From Bradyrhizobium sp. Ghvi (lineage in GTDB: Bacteria; Pseudomonadota; Alphaproteobacteria; Rhizobiales; Xanthobacteraceae): a stretch of 64,000 nt of DNA. How positions within the stretch are numbered: position 1 is the first letter of the stretch; every line of letters starts with the position of its first letter. Under the pieces are notes generated by a model, which saw only the letters and a list, made by a program, of their open reading frames with translations, was not told the origin of the DNA and ran no database searches. The stretch covers positions 49,227 to 113,226 of the forward strand of contig NZ_FOVU01000014.1 of NCBI RefSeq assembly GCF_900115265.1. Direction: 5' to 3'. A program made the position numbers and the translations under genes. Below, piece by piece: positions 1-8,737 of this stretch.

Positions 1-2
1 AG

Positions 3-470
3 AACAGCACCTGGGTGTACGGGATTACGACCCTTATGGGCGTGATCTGGATCGTTACAGCGCCCTTCGTGGGCGCCTTCGCAGACAAGGTCCGACCGTC
101 TCGCGCGTTCACGCTGCTGCGGCTGCTGCTCGTCGCGTGCTTCTTCCTCACGTTGGTCTATTCCGAGAAGAGCATTTCAACGTTCTTCTTCGTGATGGTG
201 TTCGGAGGTGCGATCGTCGGCTTCAACATGGCTCTCTACAACTTCATCGCAACCACCCTGATGCCGCGCGCGGTGCGTACGACGGGTATCGCTGTCGGTT
301 ATGCGCTCGGAGTATCACTGTTTGGCGGCACGTCACCCTATCTGCTCGTGTGGTTGCAGCATGCGCAGATGGCCTGGATGTTTCCAGTCTATGGATCTGT
401 GATCGCGGTGCTGAGCGTGGTCGTTTATCATGTCGCAAAGAAGCGCGGTCACGTCTACATCGGCGACTAG
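3..470 (+). CDS. MFS permease, C-terminal part (cut by window edge)
   Basis: The reading frame is open from the first bases of the window, so the gene starts upstream and only about 155 C-terminal residues are visible. They form several hydrophobic segments, and the cytoplasmic loop GAFADKVRPSR resembles the conserved loop between helices of major facilitator transporters. The composition resembles the metabolite:H+ symporter (ProP-like) branch, but the substrate cannot be read. It lies 65 bp upstream of a GH88 glycuronyl hydrolase on the same strand, so uptake of uronate-containing oligosaccharides or their products is a reasonable inference. The last residues are charged and hydrophilic, as expected for a cytoplasmic tail. 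Confidence 0.8.
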   Translation, partial: NSTWVYGITTLMGVIWIVTAPFVGAFADKVRPSRAFTLLRLLLVACFFLTLVYSEKSISTFFFVMVFGGAIVGFNMALYNFIATTLMPRAVRTTGIAVGYALGVSLFGGTSPYLLVWLQHAQMAWMFPVYGSVIAVLSVVVYHVAKKRGHVYIGD

Positions 471-535
471 ATTCAAGGCTTCTCGCTTCACGTTTCGGGC
501 TCCGTTGGGGCCTCACATTTTTCTTGGGAGAAAAC

Positions 536-1687
536 ATGTCGAGCAACGACTTCCTCGATGCGCGCGAGCGCATGCTTATGCGCATTGCGCAAACGCGGGA
601 TGCTTGCGCAGCTGGCCTGCCACATTGGGCTCGCATCGAGGATGGAAACTGGACGTTCACGCCCGATGGTGATTGGACCGGCGGAGCCTTCGTCGGCGAA
701 CTCTGGCTTGCCCATCTCGCTGATCCGCAACGCTTCCCGATATCTGATGCGCATGCTGGGCTCGTCCGGATGCTGCCTCGAGCCCAACTCCGGACGGCAT
801 TTAAGGGATTTGGCTTCTATCACGGTGCGGCGCTCGGAAGCATCCTCTTCGGGGATGAAATGGCACGCGACGCTGCGCTCACGGCAGCCAGGTCGCTGGG
901 GCAGATGTTTGACCCGAAGTTGGGCTTAATCCCGCTAGGCCAGGATGCCGAGGAGGCGAATGCTGTCGGTGCAGCCGAAAGCAGTATCGACTCCCTCCAA
1001 GCCACCAGCCTGCTTTATTGGGCCGCGGACCAGCTGGGTGACTCGTACCTGGAGGATGTCGCTAACTCCCACATGCGCAGGGTATTGGAAATCCATGTGC
1101 GGGCCGATAACTCGGTGATCCAGTCATCCACACTCGACCCGCAAACCGGTAAGGTGCTGAGAACACACACGCATAAAGGATACAGCGATGTGAGCACCTG
1201 GGGACGTGCACAAGGCTGGGCGATGCTCTATACCGCTCATGCGGCCATGGTTCGCCCCAAAGAGCCCTTGTGGCGCGACTATGCGGTGCGCGTGCTCGAC
1301 TGGTGGATCGACCACGTCCCTGCGGACTTGGTTGCGTACTGGGACTTTGATGATCCTGCCATTCCGAGGACCAGCAGGGACACCGCGGCCACTGCTATCG
1401 CGGCAGCAGCATCCTTGCGGCTTGCGTCCGCACTCGGCTCCACTGGTGGCGCCAAGTATCGAGAGTTCGCGGAACGCACCGCCACCCAGTTGATCGCGCG
1501 CTACCTGACGCCCACCCAACCAGGCGATCTGCGTCCGATCGGAATGCTCACCGGGGGATGCTTCACCCGAAAAGCCGTGGCGCGAGACATCGACACAGTG
1601 CAAGACGCAGAACTGATATTTGGTAGTTACTTCCTGTTCGAGTGTCTTGTGGTTCTCACCGGCCTCATGACCGTGGGTCGGATTTGA
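536..1687 (+). CDS. Glycoside hydrolase family 88 (unsaturated glycuronyl hydrolase)
   Basis: A protein of 383 residues. The start ATG at 536 follows a GGGAGA ribosome-binding site; the frame is open further upstream but overlaps the permease gene. Family features include a WTGGAF segment early on, an acidic ESSIDSLQA segment in the middle, and GYSDVSTWGRAQGW in the C-terminal half, which matches the GH88 (alpha,alpha)6-barrel core. GH88 enzymes hydrate the 4,5-unsaturated uronic acid left by polysaccharide lyases and release it from oligosaccharides. No signal peptide is visible, so it probably acts in the cytoplasm on imported oligosaccharides, consistent with the permease just upstream. 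With the polygalacturonase and pectinesterase 8-10 kb away it suggests use of plant cell-wall polyuronates. Confidence 0.85.
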   Translation: MSSNDFLDARERMLMRIAQTRDACAAGLPHWARIEDGNWTFTPDGDWTGGAFVGELWLAHLADPQRFPISDAHAGLVRMLPRAQLRTAFKGFGFYHGAALGSILFGDEMARDAALTAARSLGQMFDPKLGLIPLGQDAEEANAVGAAESSIDSLQATSLLYWAADQLGDSYLEDVANSHMRRVLEIHVRADNSVIQSSTLDPQTGKVLRTHTHKGYSDVSTWGRAQGWAMLYTAHAAMVRPKEPLWRDYAVRVLDWWIDHVPADLVAYWDFDDPAIPRTSRDTAATAIAAAASLRLASALGSTGGAKYREFAERTATQLIARYLTPTQPGDLRPIGMLTGGCFTRKAVARDIDTVQDAELIFGSYFLFECLVVLTGLMTVGRI

Positions 1688-2440
1688 CCCTATGTTCGGC
1701 ATTGAGGTCACGGTCGCGCCGAATTAGTCGCGCAGAGCCGGAGGCATGGGAAATGCGCCTGATTTGCATCCCGTTCGCGCCCACGGCCTACGCCTTTGGC
1801 TCTCGATGCCCGGGGAGACGCTCCACGCCGGAATTGGTGCAGGCCGGTTGCGAAGATGATCTCGGTCATCATTTCAGGTGACCGTGGCATTCGCCAATTG
1901 CTGCATTTGGTCTTGCCGCGTGGGCTACTATTATCCTCAACGCAGTTGTTCAGACCACTAACCGCCGACCTGCCGCGCGGCCTCGAACGTGCGCTGGCAC
2001 GAGAAGGGTGTCACCCTGCCGATCCGGTTTTCGTTTGCTGCCGTGCTCCTCGTTGAAGACACGGACGAGCGGCCTGCGCAAAGCCACTTCCGTTTGATTT
2101 CAGATCGCAACATCGGCATTCCGTTACTGGATCACTTGGCGCGTGAGGTCATAGCTTCTCCATTAATCTGGGACTGGCCTGACTTCGAAGCATCCCGCCT
2201 GTCGACACGAACAGGACGTGCGGCTGGCAATCATAGGCACGCCCGATCACCTAGCACCTCATGTCTTGACGCGGTTTCGCGGCACCGAGATCATCGCCTA
2301 TTTCGCCGTCCGCTGCCGGTTCGTGAGCCGCACAAGATCGCCGAGATCGTTGTGAGGCCGGTAGCGCCGACCGGGACCGCCTCTACGCTGGGACGTGCTT
2401 CGCTCGAGGGATTGGCGGGGATTGGATGTTCTGTTTGCTA
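1688..2440. other. Gene-poor stretch, probably degraded
   Basis: Only short overlapping frames occur on both strands. None has a recognisable motif or a convincing start signal, and I see no tRNA or insertion sequence here. It separates the GH88 gene from the hipBA control region. Confidence 0.4.
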
Positions 2441-2449
2441 AGCGGCAGA

Positions 2450-2614
2450 ATTCCCGATCGGTAACTTTCTCGGGCGCTGAGCCTCGCGTTGATGAAAATG
2501 TTCCCGATCGGTAACTTTTTGCTATCTCTCCCTTGGAACTCACTGAAAGTTCCCGTTCGGTAACTTTTCTGTGGACATCTGCTGTTTCAACCCCTAGAGT
2601 TCCCGTTCGGTAAC
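2450..2614 (+). promoter_or_regulatory. Four evenly spaced palindromic operators before hipBA
   Basis: Four near-identical 16-bp sites lie at 2450-2465, 2500-2515, 2549-2564 and 2599-2614. The first pair carries core CCCGATCGGTAAC and the second pair CCCGTTCGGTAAC; the full site GTTCCCGATCGGTAAC is an imperfect inverted repeat. Start-to-start spacing is 50, 49 and 50 bp. The last site ends 17 bp before the hipB start codon and just before the ribosome-binding site. HipB-type antitoxins are known to repress their own operon through several inverted-repeat operators, so these are inferred HipB sites. They are not a CRISPR array: the units are short, palindromic and promoter-proximal. Confidence 0.75.
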
Positions 2615-2631
2615 TTTACGAGGAGAGAGTT

Positions 2632-3006
2632 ATGAATGCGCCTACAAAGAGCACTCCCCCCTCGGGTGGAAACGAGGCTCCTGGCGAAACCGGTGTCGCG
2701 TGCCAAGCCGCCGAGTTCGCTGCAGCATTCGGTCGCCTCATCCAGGAAGAACGCAAACGACAGGGGCTCCGGCAGGACGAGCTGGCCATGGTGAGCGGGA
2801 CAGGAAAGCGCTTCATCGTCGACCTCGAGGCAGGAAAAAGCACCTGTCAGCTCGGGCGCAGCCTGCATGTGGCAAACGTCTTGGGGCTGCGCATCGAGGA
2901 TGTTCTGACGGATGTCCAAGCCCGCCGCGCCAACACTTCCCATGCACCAGACATTCCCGACAGCGACGAGGAGGAGCCTGATGGACCGTCTTCCGGTCTA
3001 CTTTGA
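2632..3006 (+). CDS. hipB: HipB-like XRE-family antitoxin/repressor
   Basis: A protein of 124 residues. The ATG follows a strong GAGGAGAG site. After a flexible N-terminal tail of about 30 residues comes an XRE helix-turn-helix (about residues 33-88, from FGRLIQEERK to the LGLRIEDVL end), then an acidic C-terminal tail rich in Asp, Glu and Pro. HipB proteins bind operator DNA as dimers and hold the HipA kinase inactive. The gene overlaps hipA by 26 bp, the usual antitoxin-first arrangement with coupled translation. The four operators immediately upstream indicate autoregulation. At 124 residues it is longer than the E. coli protein (88 residues) because of both tails. Confidence 0.85.
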   Translation: MNAPTKSTPPSGGNEAPGETGVACQAAEFAAAFGRLIQEERKRQGLRQDELAMVSGTGKRFIVDLEAGKSTCQLGRSLHVANVLGLRIEDVLTDVQARRANTSHAPDIPDSDEEEPDGPSSGLL

Positions 3007-4276
3007 GACGCGAGAGGTCGGCTGGATCACGGCCGTCGACGACAGGTCAGACTTCACCTATGCCGAATCCTGGCGCGAGCTGACCGGCGCCTTCCCTGTG
3101 TCGCTCACCATGCCGCTGTCGCGGGCGTCGCACGATGCCTCGGCAATTCTGTCATGGGCGGCAAATCTCCTGCCGGAGAACGCAACTCTCGGGACCGTAG
3201 GTCATGTGCTCGGCAAGTCGCCGGCCGATGTCATCGGTCTTCTTGCCGAAATGGGCCGCGACACCGCCGGCGCGCTCTCCATCGGACAACCTGGCACCGG
3301 GCTGATCGCAGGCAAATGGCGAGAGATCCCCGACAAGGCCTCGCTCGAGCGCATCCTCAGTGAACTACCCCACAAGCCCTTCCTCATCGGCGAAGATGGC
3401 GTGTCGATGTCGCTTGCGGGCGTGCAGACGAAGCTCGCTGTCGCTGTGGATGGCGACACCCTGTACATACCGATCGGCGGCGCGCCATCGACCCACATCA
3501 TCAAACCCGATGGCGAGCGCTTGCCCGGGGCCGTCCAGAACGAGGCCTTCTGCCTGACGCTCGCGCGCATGATCGGAATCCCGACGCCGAAGGTGACGAC
3601 GGGAACGGCAGGCGAACGCAGCTACCTGCTGGTTGAGCGCTATGATCGCCGTCATGACGGCAAGAGGTGGCGGCGGCTGCATCAGGAGGACTTCTGCCAA
3701 GCCCTGGGTCGACCGCCAGTTGCCAAGTACCAGAACAACGATAATGGGCTAAAAGGACCATCATTGGCCGACATGGTCGGTGTGACCCAGCGCCACATGA
3801 CAGCACAGGAGACCGCCCGCTTCGTCGATCTTGCCATTTTCAATCCGATGGTGTGGAACACGGATTCCCACGCCAAAAATTACTCGCTGATGCTATCGTC
3901 GCGCGGCGCCGCCATGGCGCCAGGCTACGACATCGTGTGTGCTGCGCCCTATCCGAATATCACCCGCAACATGGCGCAGAAGATCGGCGGCCAGAAGCAG
4001 GCTGACCAGCTCGGACGCAACCATTGGGAGCGCTTCGCCATCGAGTGCAAGCTCTCTCCGGCGCAGACGATCAGGCGCGTCTCCGAGATTGCTCAGGCCG
4101 TGACGCACCATGCAATGGCGGCAAAGGCCGAGGTCGAAGCGATGCCCGCCGGCGGCGATCCCGTCCTCGACACGGTGGTCGAGGCGATGACTTCGCGCGC
4201 ACGCAGCTACCTAGAGCGCCTGAAGCGAGGGGATCCAGCGCCCGAAGGCGCAGCTGCCCCATCGCCCTTGCGATAG
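2981..4276 (+). CDS. hipA: HipA-like serine/threonine kinase toxin
   Basis: A protein of 431 residues, close to the E. coli HipA length. I chose the ATG at 2981, preceded by GACGAGGAGGA, over an open upstream extension that would lie inside hipB. The N-terminal subdomain is followed by the serine-containing loop MSLAGVQTK (Ser144, the position autophosphorylated in HipA). The nucleotide-binding stretch HIIKPDGE follows, then YLLVERYDR, the catalytic loop NTDSHAKN (Asp295, Asn300) and the metal-binding GYDIV (Asp317). All kinase residues appear intact. Known HipA proteins phosphorylate an aminoacyl-tRNA synthetase (GltX in E. coli) and cause growth arrest; the substrate here is unknown. Confidence 0.9.
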   Translation: MDRLPVYFETREVGWITAVDDRSDFTYAESWRELTGAFPVSLTMPLSRASHDASAILSWAANLLPENATLGTVGHVLGKSPADVIGLLAEMGRDTAGALSIGQPGTGLIAGKWREIPDKASLERILSELPHKPFLIGEDGVSMSLAGVQTKLAVAVDGDTLYIPIGGAPSTHIIKPDGERLPGAVQNEAFCLTLARMIGIPTPKVTTGTAGERSYLLVERYDRRHDGKRWRRLHQEDFCQALGRPPVAKYQNNDNGLKGPSLADMVGVTQRHMTAQETARFVDLAIFNPMVWNTDSHAKNYSLMLSSRGAAMAPGYDIVCAAPYPNITRNMAQKIGGQKQADQLGRNHWERFAIECKLSPAQTIRRVSEIAQAVTHHAMAAKAEVEAMPAGGDPVLDTVVEAMTSRARSYLERLKRGDPAPEGAAAPSPLR

Positions 4277-4911
4277 CCGCATGTCGCGACGAAAGCCGAG
4301 GATTTCTCATCCAAAGTTGACCCCGATCAATACGAAAAAAAGCAAGCTCAAGAGCCTTTCGAGGCGACTACGTAGTGCGCTACGGACGCGACATAAATCG
4401 CTGATTGAAAAGCGCAAAATCCGAGCTTCGGCAAAGAAGGCAAGCAAGTCCAAGAAGATTGGAGCTAAGGAACGGATTGGGATGCGAGGATACAGCGTTC
4501 TTCAACGATATTTTGCGGAGGTGCCGCCGCGCGATGGAAACCTGGCAACCTGACAAAGTCCTGAGAGAGCTGCTTGCAATCCGACCCGAATTCGGCGGAC
4601 AGCTACACGCTTCGTGCGCAGCGGCAGGCAACTGCGACGGAAGAAGCGGGTACATGGTCCACTCGGCGAGGATCGCAAAATGCTGATTAGCTGCCTGCGA
4701 AACGCCTATCACGCGCTGGACAGCTTTCTTCATGTCCCGACCATTCGTCAGTCCAATCTGGAATGGGTTGCCGCGATAGCCGCGTGCGGGCCCTCGAAAT
4801 CCATAAACGCATGTCGGACGTACTCGCCCAGCAGGTCGCGTCATCGGAAATCTCGGAAATTTCTGCCACTGCAATTGTCGCTAATGCGAAGTGCCGGTCG
4901 GTCGCCGCCGG
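4277..4911. other. No convincing gene
   Basis: A Lys/Arg-rich frame (4281-4553, plus strand) starts right after hipA but has no ribosome-binding site and looks like low-complexity noise. Other frames overlap each other and show no motif. Confidence 0.35.
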
Positions 4912-5184
4912 TCACGGGGCGACGTTTAGCGCCAAAATTGCGATCACCGCCGTCACGACTGCGACTGTCATAGTGACGGTTTCGAAGCCAATCCCCCAGT
5001 CGCGGCCTTCACCAAAGGTCCACCACAAAAGAACCAATCCAAAAAGTACGCACGCACCGCCGTTAACGATGACGCGATTGGATCTGATGTCGACAGCGCC
5101 AGAAGCAAAAATGACTATTCCCAAAGTCAGAAGCGCTAATGCTGTTCCGCCAGTCAGAAAGTTAGAACCGCGTTTACGGGGCAT
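4912..5184 (-). CDS. Small predicted membrane protein
   Basis: A 90-residue protein starting at the ATG at 5184 (MPRKRGSNF...); a longer frame reading upstream is Arg-rich and unlikely to be coding. It has a short basic N-terminus and three hydrophobic segments (about residues 10-30, 38-56 and 68-88), so it is probably an inner-membrane protein with a cytoplasmic N-terminus. I do not recognise the family. A plus-strand frame covering the same DNA lacks membrane or domain logic and is taken as its shadow. Confidence 0.5.
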   Translation of the reverse strand: MPRKRGSNFLTGGTALALLTLGIVIFASGAVDIRSNRVIVNGGACVLFGLVLLWWTFGEGRDWGIGFETVTMTVAVVTAVIAILALNVAP

Positions 5185-5275
5185 CTCTGGCACTCCGTTT
5201 AGTGGATCAGACCGAAATCGCCTCCGTACAACTTTCGAGGGTAATCGCCCAGCGGCGGATGTCGAGGCTTTTCCA

Positions 5276-5755
5276 ATGGAGGCGGAGGGGAGCGGAAACC
5301 GCCGACGAGCCCGCCGCAAGACTATCGCGATAGCTACAGTTCCAGATTTAACCCGATCCCGCTACATCAAGCTTAACTCTCGGCTTCGATTGCAGCCGTA
5401 CCTCCAGCTGCTAACTTTCGGGCACCGGACATTGCCCCGTCCGGGTCCACCCAAGGTGAAGTCGTCGCGCCAATATATTCGGCGCGACGCTTCGTTTGAT
5501 CACGGGCCGTTTCAGTTGGAAGAGCAGCCGGACCATGACAGGCTTGATCTGGTCGAGATGCGTCGGCAACTCACAGCGCTGCGATCGCAATACTCAGACA
5601 ATCTTCAATTTGCGTCTCTGTTGAACCGCCTTCTTGTGAAGGTCGCATTTCTGACGGAGCCAACGGACCTCGCACACGAGCGATATCTTCAATCGGAATT
5701 CGAAAGGACGTTGGCCAAGGTCAAACAGATCGCTGCGGGCGCCAACGCCGCTTGA
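5276..5755 (+). CDS. Hypothetical protein
   Basis: About 159 residues from the ATG at 5276; the start is uncertain because the frame is open far upstream through an antisense gene. The N-terminal half is basic and low in information. The C-terminal 75 residues (from about QLEEQPDHDRL) look like a genuine amphipathic helical domain with regular heptad-like Leu spacing and a short tail. No known family is recognised. Confidence 0.35.
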   Translation: MEAEGSGNRRRARRKTIAIATVPDLTRSRYIKLNSRLRLQPYLQLLTFGHRTLPRPGPPKVKSSRQYIRRDASFDHGPFQLEEQPDHDRLDLVEMRRQLTALRSQYSDNLQFASLLNRLLVKVAFLTEPTDLAHERYLQSEFERTLAKVKQIAAGANAA

Positions 5756-5768
5756 GGGCATCCCGCCA

Positions 5769-5999
5769 TTATGTCCGGGGCTGTTGGTCTTTCGGCGAAC
5801 TCCAGTCCGCGCCGTGGAGACGGACCATCTCACGATGGGACCACTTGACCGAGGCGCGCTCAAAGCAGAAACCCGCGGCGACCGAAGCGCCCAGCGCAAG
5901 CCCGCAGGCGACATAGCTGTTCATGTCCCACAAGATATTGATGCTGGCGACTACTATGAAAGTGAGAGCCATGACCGTATTGCGACATGCCGTAACCAT
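5769..5999 (-). CDS. Small membrane protein
   Basis: A 76-residue protein. The start at 5999 (MVTACRNTV) is preceded by GGGGAG at a good distance, which is why the five-residue upstream extension is not used. Two adjacent hydrophobic segments (about residues 7-25 and 29-47) are followed by a charged cytoplasmic tail ending near SSPKDQQPRT. Its function is unknown. It is convergent with the hypothetical gene ending at 5755. Confidence 0.5.
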   Translation of the reverse strand: MVTACRNTVMALTFIVVASINILWDMNSYVACGLALGASVAAGFCFERASVKWSHREMVRLHGADWSSPKDQQPRT

Positions 6000-6098
6000 T
6001 TTGCTCCCCGGCAAACTGCTGAGGACCTCCTACCATTGCAACGATGACGATCAGCGGCGTCGATGTGACGCCCCGCGCCGCTTTTCTGCGCGGAGACG

Positions 6099-6239
6099 CT
6101 AGGGATAACCGGCTTCGGGCTCCGCGGACGTGGGACGCAAGTGGCTGACGTTCTCGCCGGCGGCAGCGCGATCGATTATCGACGCGCGTTCCTCGGCCGC
6201 AATCTTGGCGAGGACGTCAAGTTCGTTATCCAGCGACAT
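6099..6239 (-). CDS. Short hypothetical ORF
   Basis: A 46-residue frame starting MSLDNELDVL and continuing into a helical, Ala/Glu-rich segment that looks protein-like, with a Pro-containing tail. No ribosome-binding site is clear and nothing similar is recognised, so this is a weak call. Confidence 0.25.
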   Translation of the reverse strand: MSLDNELDVLAKIAAEERASIIDRAAAGENVSHLRPTSAEPEAGYP

Positions 6240-6403
6240 ACTTGAAGGTGCTGATGCAATCGCGGAATTCCTGTTTGGCGGGAAGAACGAGGATGATCGG
6301 GACCGCAACAAGCGAAAGGTCTAGTATCTCGCCGAGAGGTCAAGGCTCCCGCTTTTCCGGCTAGAGACCATGTTGTGCGCGCGAATATCCGTGCTCCTTG
6401 GAT

Positions 6404-6920
6404 TTATCTCCAACCAGGAACGGCGCTTTGCGGCGGAGCAGGGCTAGGTTGCTTGCCCTGCCCAACTATTCGGCGGCAATCTGTACTCGGCCTCGCCGTC
6501 TTCCTCGTCGCCTTCCACATCCACTCCCTCCTCGGAAATGGCGCCGGGTAATCCCCGTCGCCGTACCAGTCCTTGCGAAGCTCATGCCTATCCGCCGCAT
6601 AAATGGTGGTGACGAGCTCAAACCCGTCGAGAGGCATTCCGCCCGTGTTTACCTTTTCAAAGACGACGCAAACGGCCTCCTTGGACGTGGATCGGTCGAG
6701 GGGGACGACCGGGAGGCGGTAGTATTTGAAGTTTCGAGCACGTCCCGCTTGACTTGCGAAACTCCTCGCGGGGACGGCGGCTGATCGATGCGCCAATGGC
6801 ATCGAAGCCGTCCTGCCATTTGTCCCAATCGAACACCTTCGTGACGGGTACATCAGGCTGCGCGTATTCCTGCTGGGGGGATCGAGAGATCGAGCTCCAC
6901 GGAGCGACCGAAATTGCCAC
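6404..6920 (-). pseudogene. GmrSD/DUF262-type nuclease relic, frameshifted
   Basis: Two minus-strand frames together spell part of the DUF262 (ParB/Srx-like) domain of GmrSD-type type IV restriction proteins. The upstream frame contains VPVTKVFDWDKWQDGF. The downstream frame contains YYRLPVVPLD and then VFEKVNTGGMPLDGFEL, followed by a HELRKDWYG-like segment. In intact family members these lie in one continuous frame in the same order, so at least one frameshift has broken the gene. The HNH nuclease half is not visible. It is therefore a dead fragment of a restriction/defence gene. Confidence 0.6.
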
Positions 6921-7271
6921 GGTCGAGCCGACATCCAGCTACCGATTTGGAAAGGTGGAAAGTCTCCGCAATCGCGAGAAGGCGAGACGGGCGATCTGGG
7001 ATCGTGGCCGCCCGACCACCGAGACCTATAGTAACGCCGAGCTAACCCTCCAATCAGATGCCGCAAACGTTTTCCTCCAAGCCTGATTACTTAATCCGGT
7101 ATTGGCGCGAACATGAGCTTCGCCCTCCCAAAGTATCCGTCGTCGACGTCCTGGCGAAAAAGCTCGAACGCATTACCGATCTAAATGCGAGGTCGCCCAC
7201 TCGCATCCAGAACGTGAAATGCCTGGACGCACGCAAGGCTGGCTCCTCTAGCAGGATAAAGGGGCCTGACA

Positions 7272-7421
7272 GTGACCGACACCTCTCCGACGTACTATGG
7301 CATGCGCACCTACGTTAAAGATCTGTGGTTGAGAATGTGGTTTCTCGGAGGCGCCGAAGAAGTCGACGCGGCGACGCTGAAGGCCGCCGTGGCGGCGCTA
7401 GCAGATGGACGCCTACGGTGA
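7272..7421 (+). CDS. Possible small ORF
   Basis: A 49-residue frame starting with GTG 8 nt after a GGGG stretch. It has an aromatic-rich N-terminal half and an Ala-rich helical C-terminus (DAATLKAAVAALADG). The composition is protein-like but there is no homology I recognise. It sits in a degraded region and may be a remnant. Confidence 0.25.
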   Translation: MTDTSPTYYGMRTYVKDLWLRMWFLGGAEEVDAATLKAAVAALADGRLR

Positions 7422-7991
7422 TCCCCATCGCGTGGGTTCGGGTGTGGATTTGATATGCGCCGCCGCAGCCGCTTCGCCCGTCGAGGCGAGGGAACTCGCC
7501 AGGCCCCGTCCGACCCGCTGTATGGCTCTTGGTGAACTGGTCGGCCAGATCGAAGTCGCGCGGCCCCGGATACGATCGGAATGGCGCTCGAGGGGCGTAA
7601 GTCCGATAGCAGGGAGACCATGCTGGCGCTGTGGGGAGTGTTGCAGTTGCGGCGAGGTCATCGGCTAGTTGACCGCCACTCCCATTTCGCCAGCCGACGA
7701 GGCCGCGATGCGGGCGCCTTTTTGCTGTCCTCCTCATGGACACGCTGCCCGGGACTGCGCGCGTTCGCTATCGTTTCCCTCGCTGACATGATCTTGTCGC
7801 TCCGGTTGCGTTCGCATCATCGGCGCCAGGACAGCAATAACATCTTCTCACACTCAACGCACCGCTCAGAGATGGTGAGAGCATTCTGGGCGAGGTCCGC
7901 AAAATCGTCTCTCTATATTGCCGCTGCCATCGTTAGCGTTGCTATGGCCCGTCATGATTGCGGCTTTGGTTGTCTCGTTCAAGACGTCGTT

Positions 7992-8007
7992 TGTTTCAAG
8001 CGCGACA
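7992..8007 (+). promoter_or_regulatory. NifA upstream activator site (TGT-N10-ACA)
   Basis: TGT TTCAAGCGCG ACA is an exact match to the NifA-binding consensus TGT-N10-ACA. It lies about 80 bp before a sigma-54-type -24/-12 element at 8079, the spacing usual for NifA-activated promoters. The combination makes a functional site plausible although no known nif gene follows. Confidence 0.5.
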
Positions 8008-8078
8008 ACAGCACCGCCTGCAACTACGTGCTGCGGGCGAACCGACATTGTTGCTTCAGAAAAACGCTCAAGCGGCAT

Positions 8079-8094
8079 TGGCATGCCGGTTGCT
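8079..8094 (+). promoter_or_regulatory. Sigma-54 -24/-12 promoter candidate
   Basis: TGGCATGCCGGTTGCT matches the consensus TGGCAC-N5-TTGCW with one mismatch and has the required 10 bp between GG and GC. With the NifA site at 7992 it forms a complete NifA-type promoter reading rightwards. Transcription would start near 8105 and run into the short ORFs at 8196 and 8455. Confidence 0.5.
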
Positions 8095-8195
8095 TGAAGA
8101 TGTGACGAAACGATCTGTGACGATAATGCTCGTCTGGCAACCGATCTAAGTTTCCAGATGAAACTTGCCCGCTGATCGATTGCAGAGGTCTTCTG

Positions 8196-8420
8196 ATGCG
8201 CTTTCCCAGCCGCGCAACTGCGGTCGCGAACTCCGCGGTTGGCACGTCGGTTTTCCGGGCAGAATCCGATTGTCTTGTAACGGGCTCGCGACCAATGGCG
8301 CTCCTCAAGAACACGGTGCAAACCAGGGTGAAGGTGTTATACGTGAGGACAATGGTTTGCATCACTTTGGTCGGTGTCCCAGGCGCGCGTATCTGCGAGG
8401 TGCCGGGCCTGAATTCGTGA
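8196..8420 (+). CDS. Possible small ORF behind sigma-54 promoter
   Basis: A 74-residue frame (MRFPSRATAV...), with AGG seven bases before the ATG. It carries a moderately hydrophobic central segment (LYVRTMVCITLVGV). It is the first start codon with any ribosome-binding site downstream of the sigma-54/NifA-type promoter at 8079. No family is recognised, and it could be a remnant or a small nodule-expressed peptide. Confidence 0.3.
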   Translation: MRFPSRATAVANSAVGTSVFRAESDCLVTGSRPMALLKNTVQTRVKVLYVRTMVCITLVGVPGARICEVPGLNS

Positions 8421-8454
8421 AGCTAAGCGGTGGCCTCCAACAGGTAATTTGTAG

Positions 8455-8737
8455 ATGGTCAATGAGCCGATGCAGGATGATTGGGATCCTGAGAAAATAA
8501 TCAGGCAACAGGACGAGCTCAAGGTTAAGCTGCTTCGCGCCCAATCGGTTGTCGCCGAATGTAAGGCAGGATTGGCGGATCTGGAACGGAGGCTTGAGCG
8601 CCGGGCGGTGTCATCGTCGATCGGTGAATGCCATAGCAACTCTGCGGGAAACAATTCTGCGCAAATACCGAGGCCTCGATGATCCTGTTGAGCAGGATGC
8701 TGACGTGGCGTTTTGGCCTCGATCATGGGACCGCTGA
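8455..8737 (+). pseudogene. Small coiled-coil protein, apparently frameshifted
   Basis: The frame from 8455 encodes an acidic start (MQDDWDPEKI) and a heptad-rich helix through LADLERRLE, then loses protein character. A second frame overlapping from 8549 picks up with VNAIATLRETILRKYRGL and ends at 8737. Read together they make one helical protein of about 90 residues with a shift near 8600-8640. The function is unknown, and a sequencing error would restore it. Confidence 0.4.

Noticed and set aside
137..535. N-terminal extension of the GH88 gene overlapping the permease
   Set aside because: The extension is Arg-rich, overlaps a better gene in another frame, and the ATG at 536 has a clear ribosome-binding site.
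2450..2614. Possible short CRISPR array (four repeats, about 33-bp intervals)
   Set aside because: Units are 16-bp palindromes, the interval sequences include promoter DNA, there are no cas genes, and the last unit abuts the hipB ribosome-binding site. They are operators.
4763..5275. Long plus-strand frame through the small membrane-protein gene
   Set aside because: Composition is Ser/Pro/Arg-rich without domains, while the opposite strand encodes a protein with clean membrane helices. Only the part after 5276 is kept.
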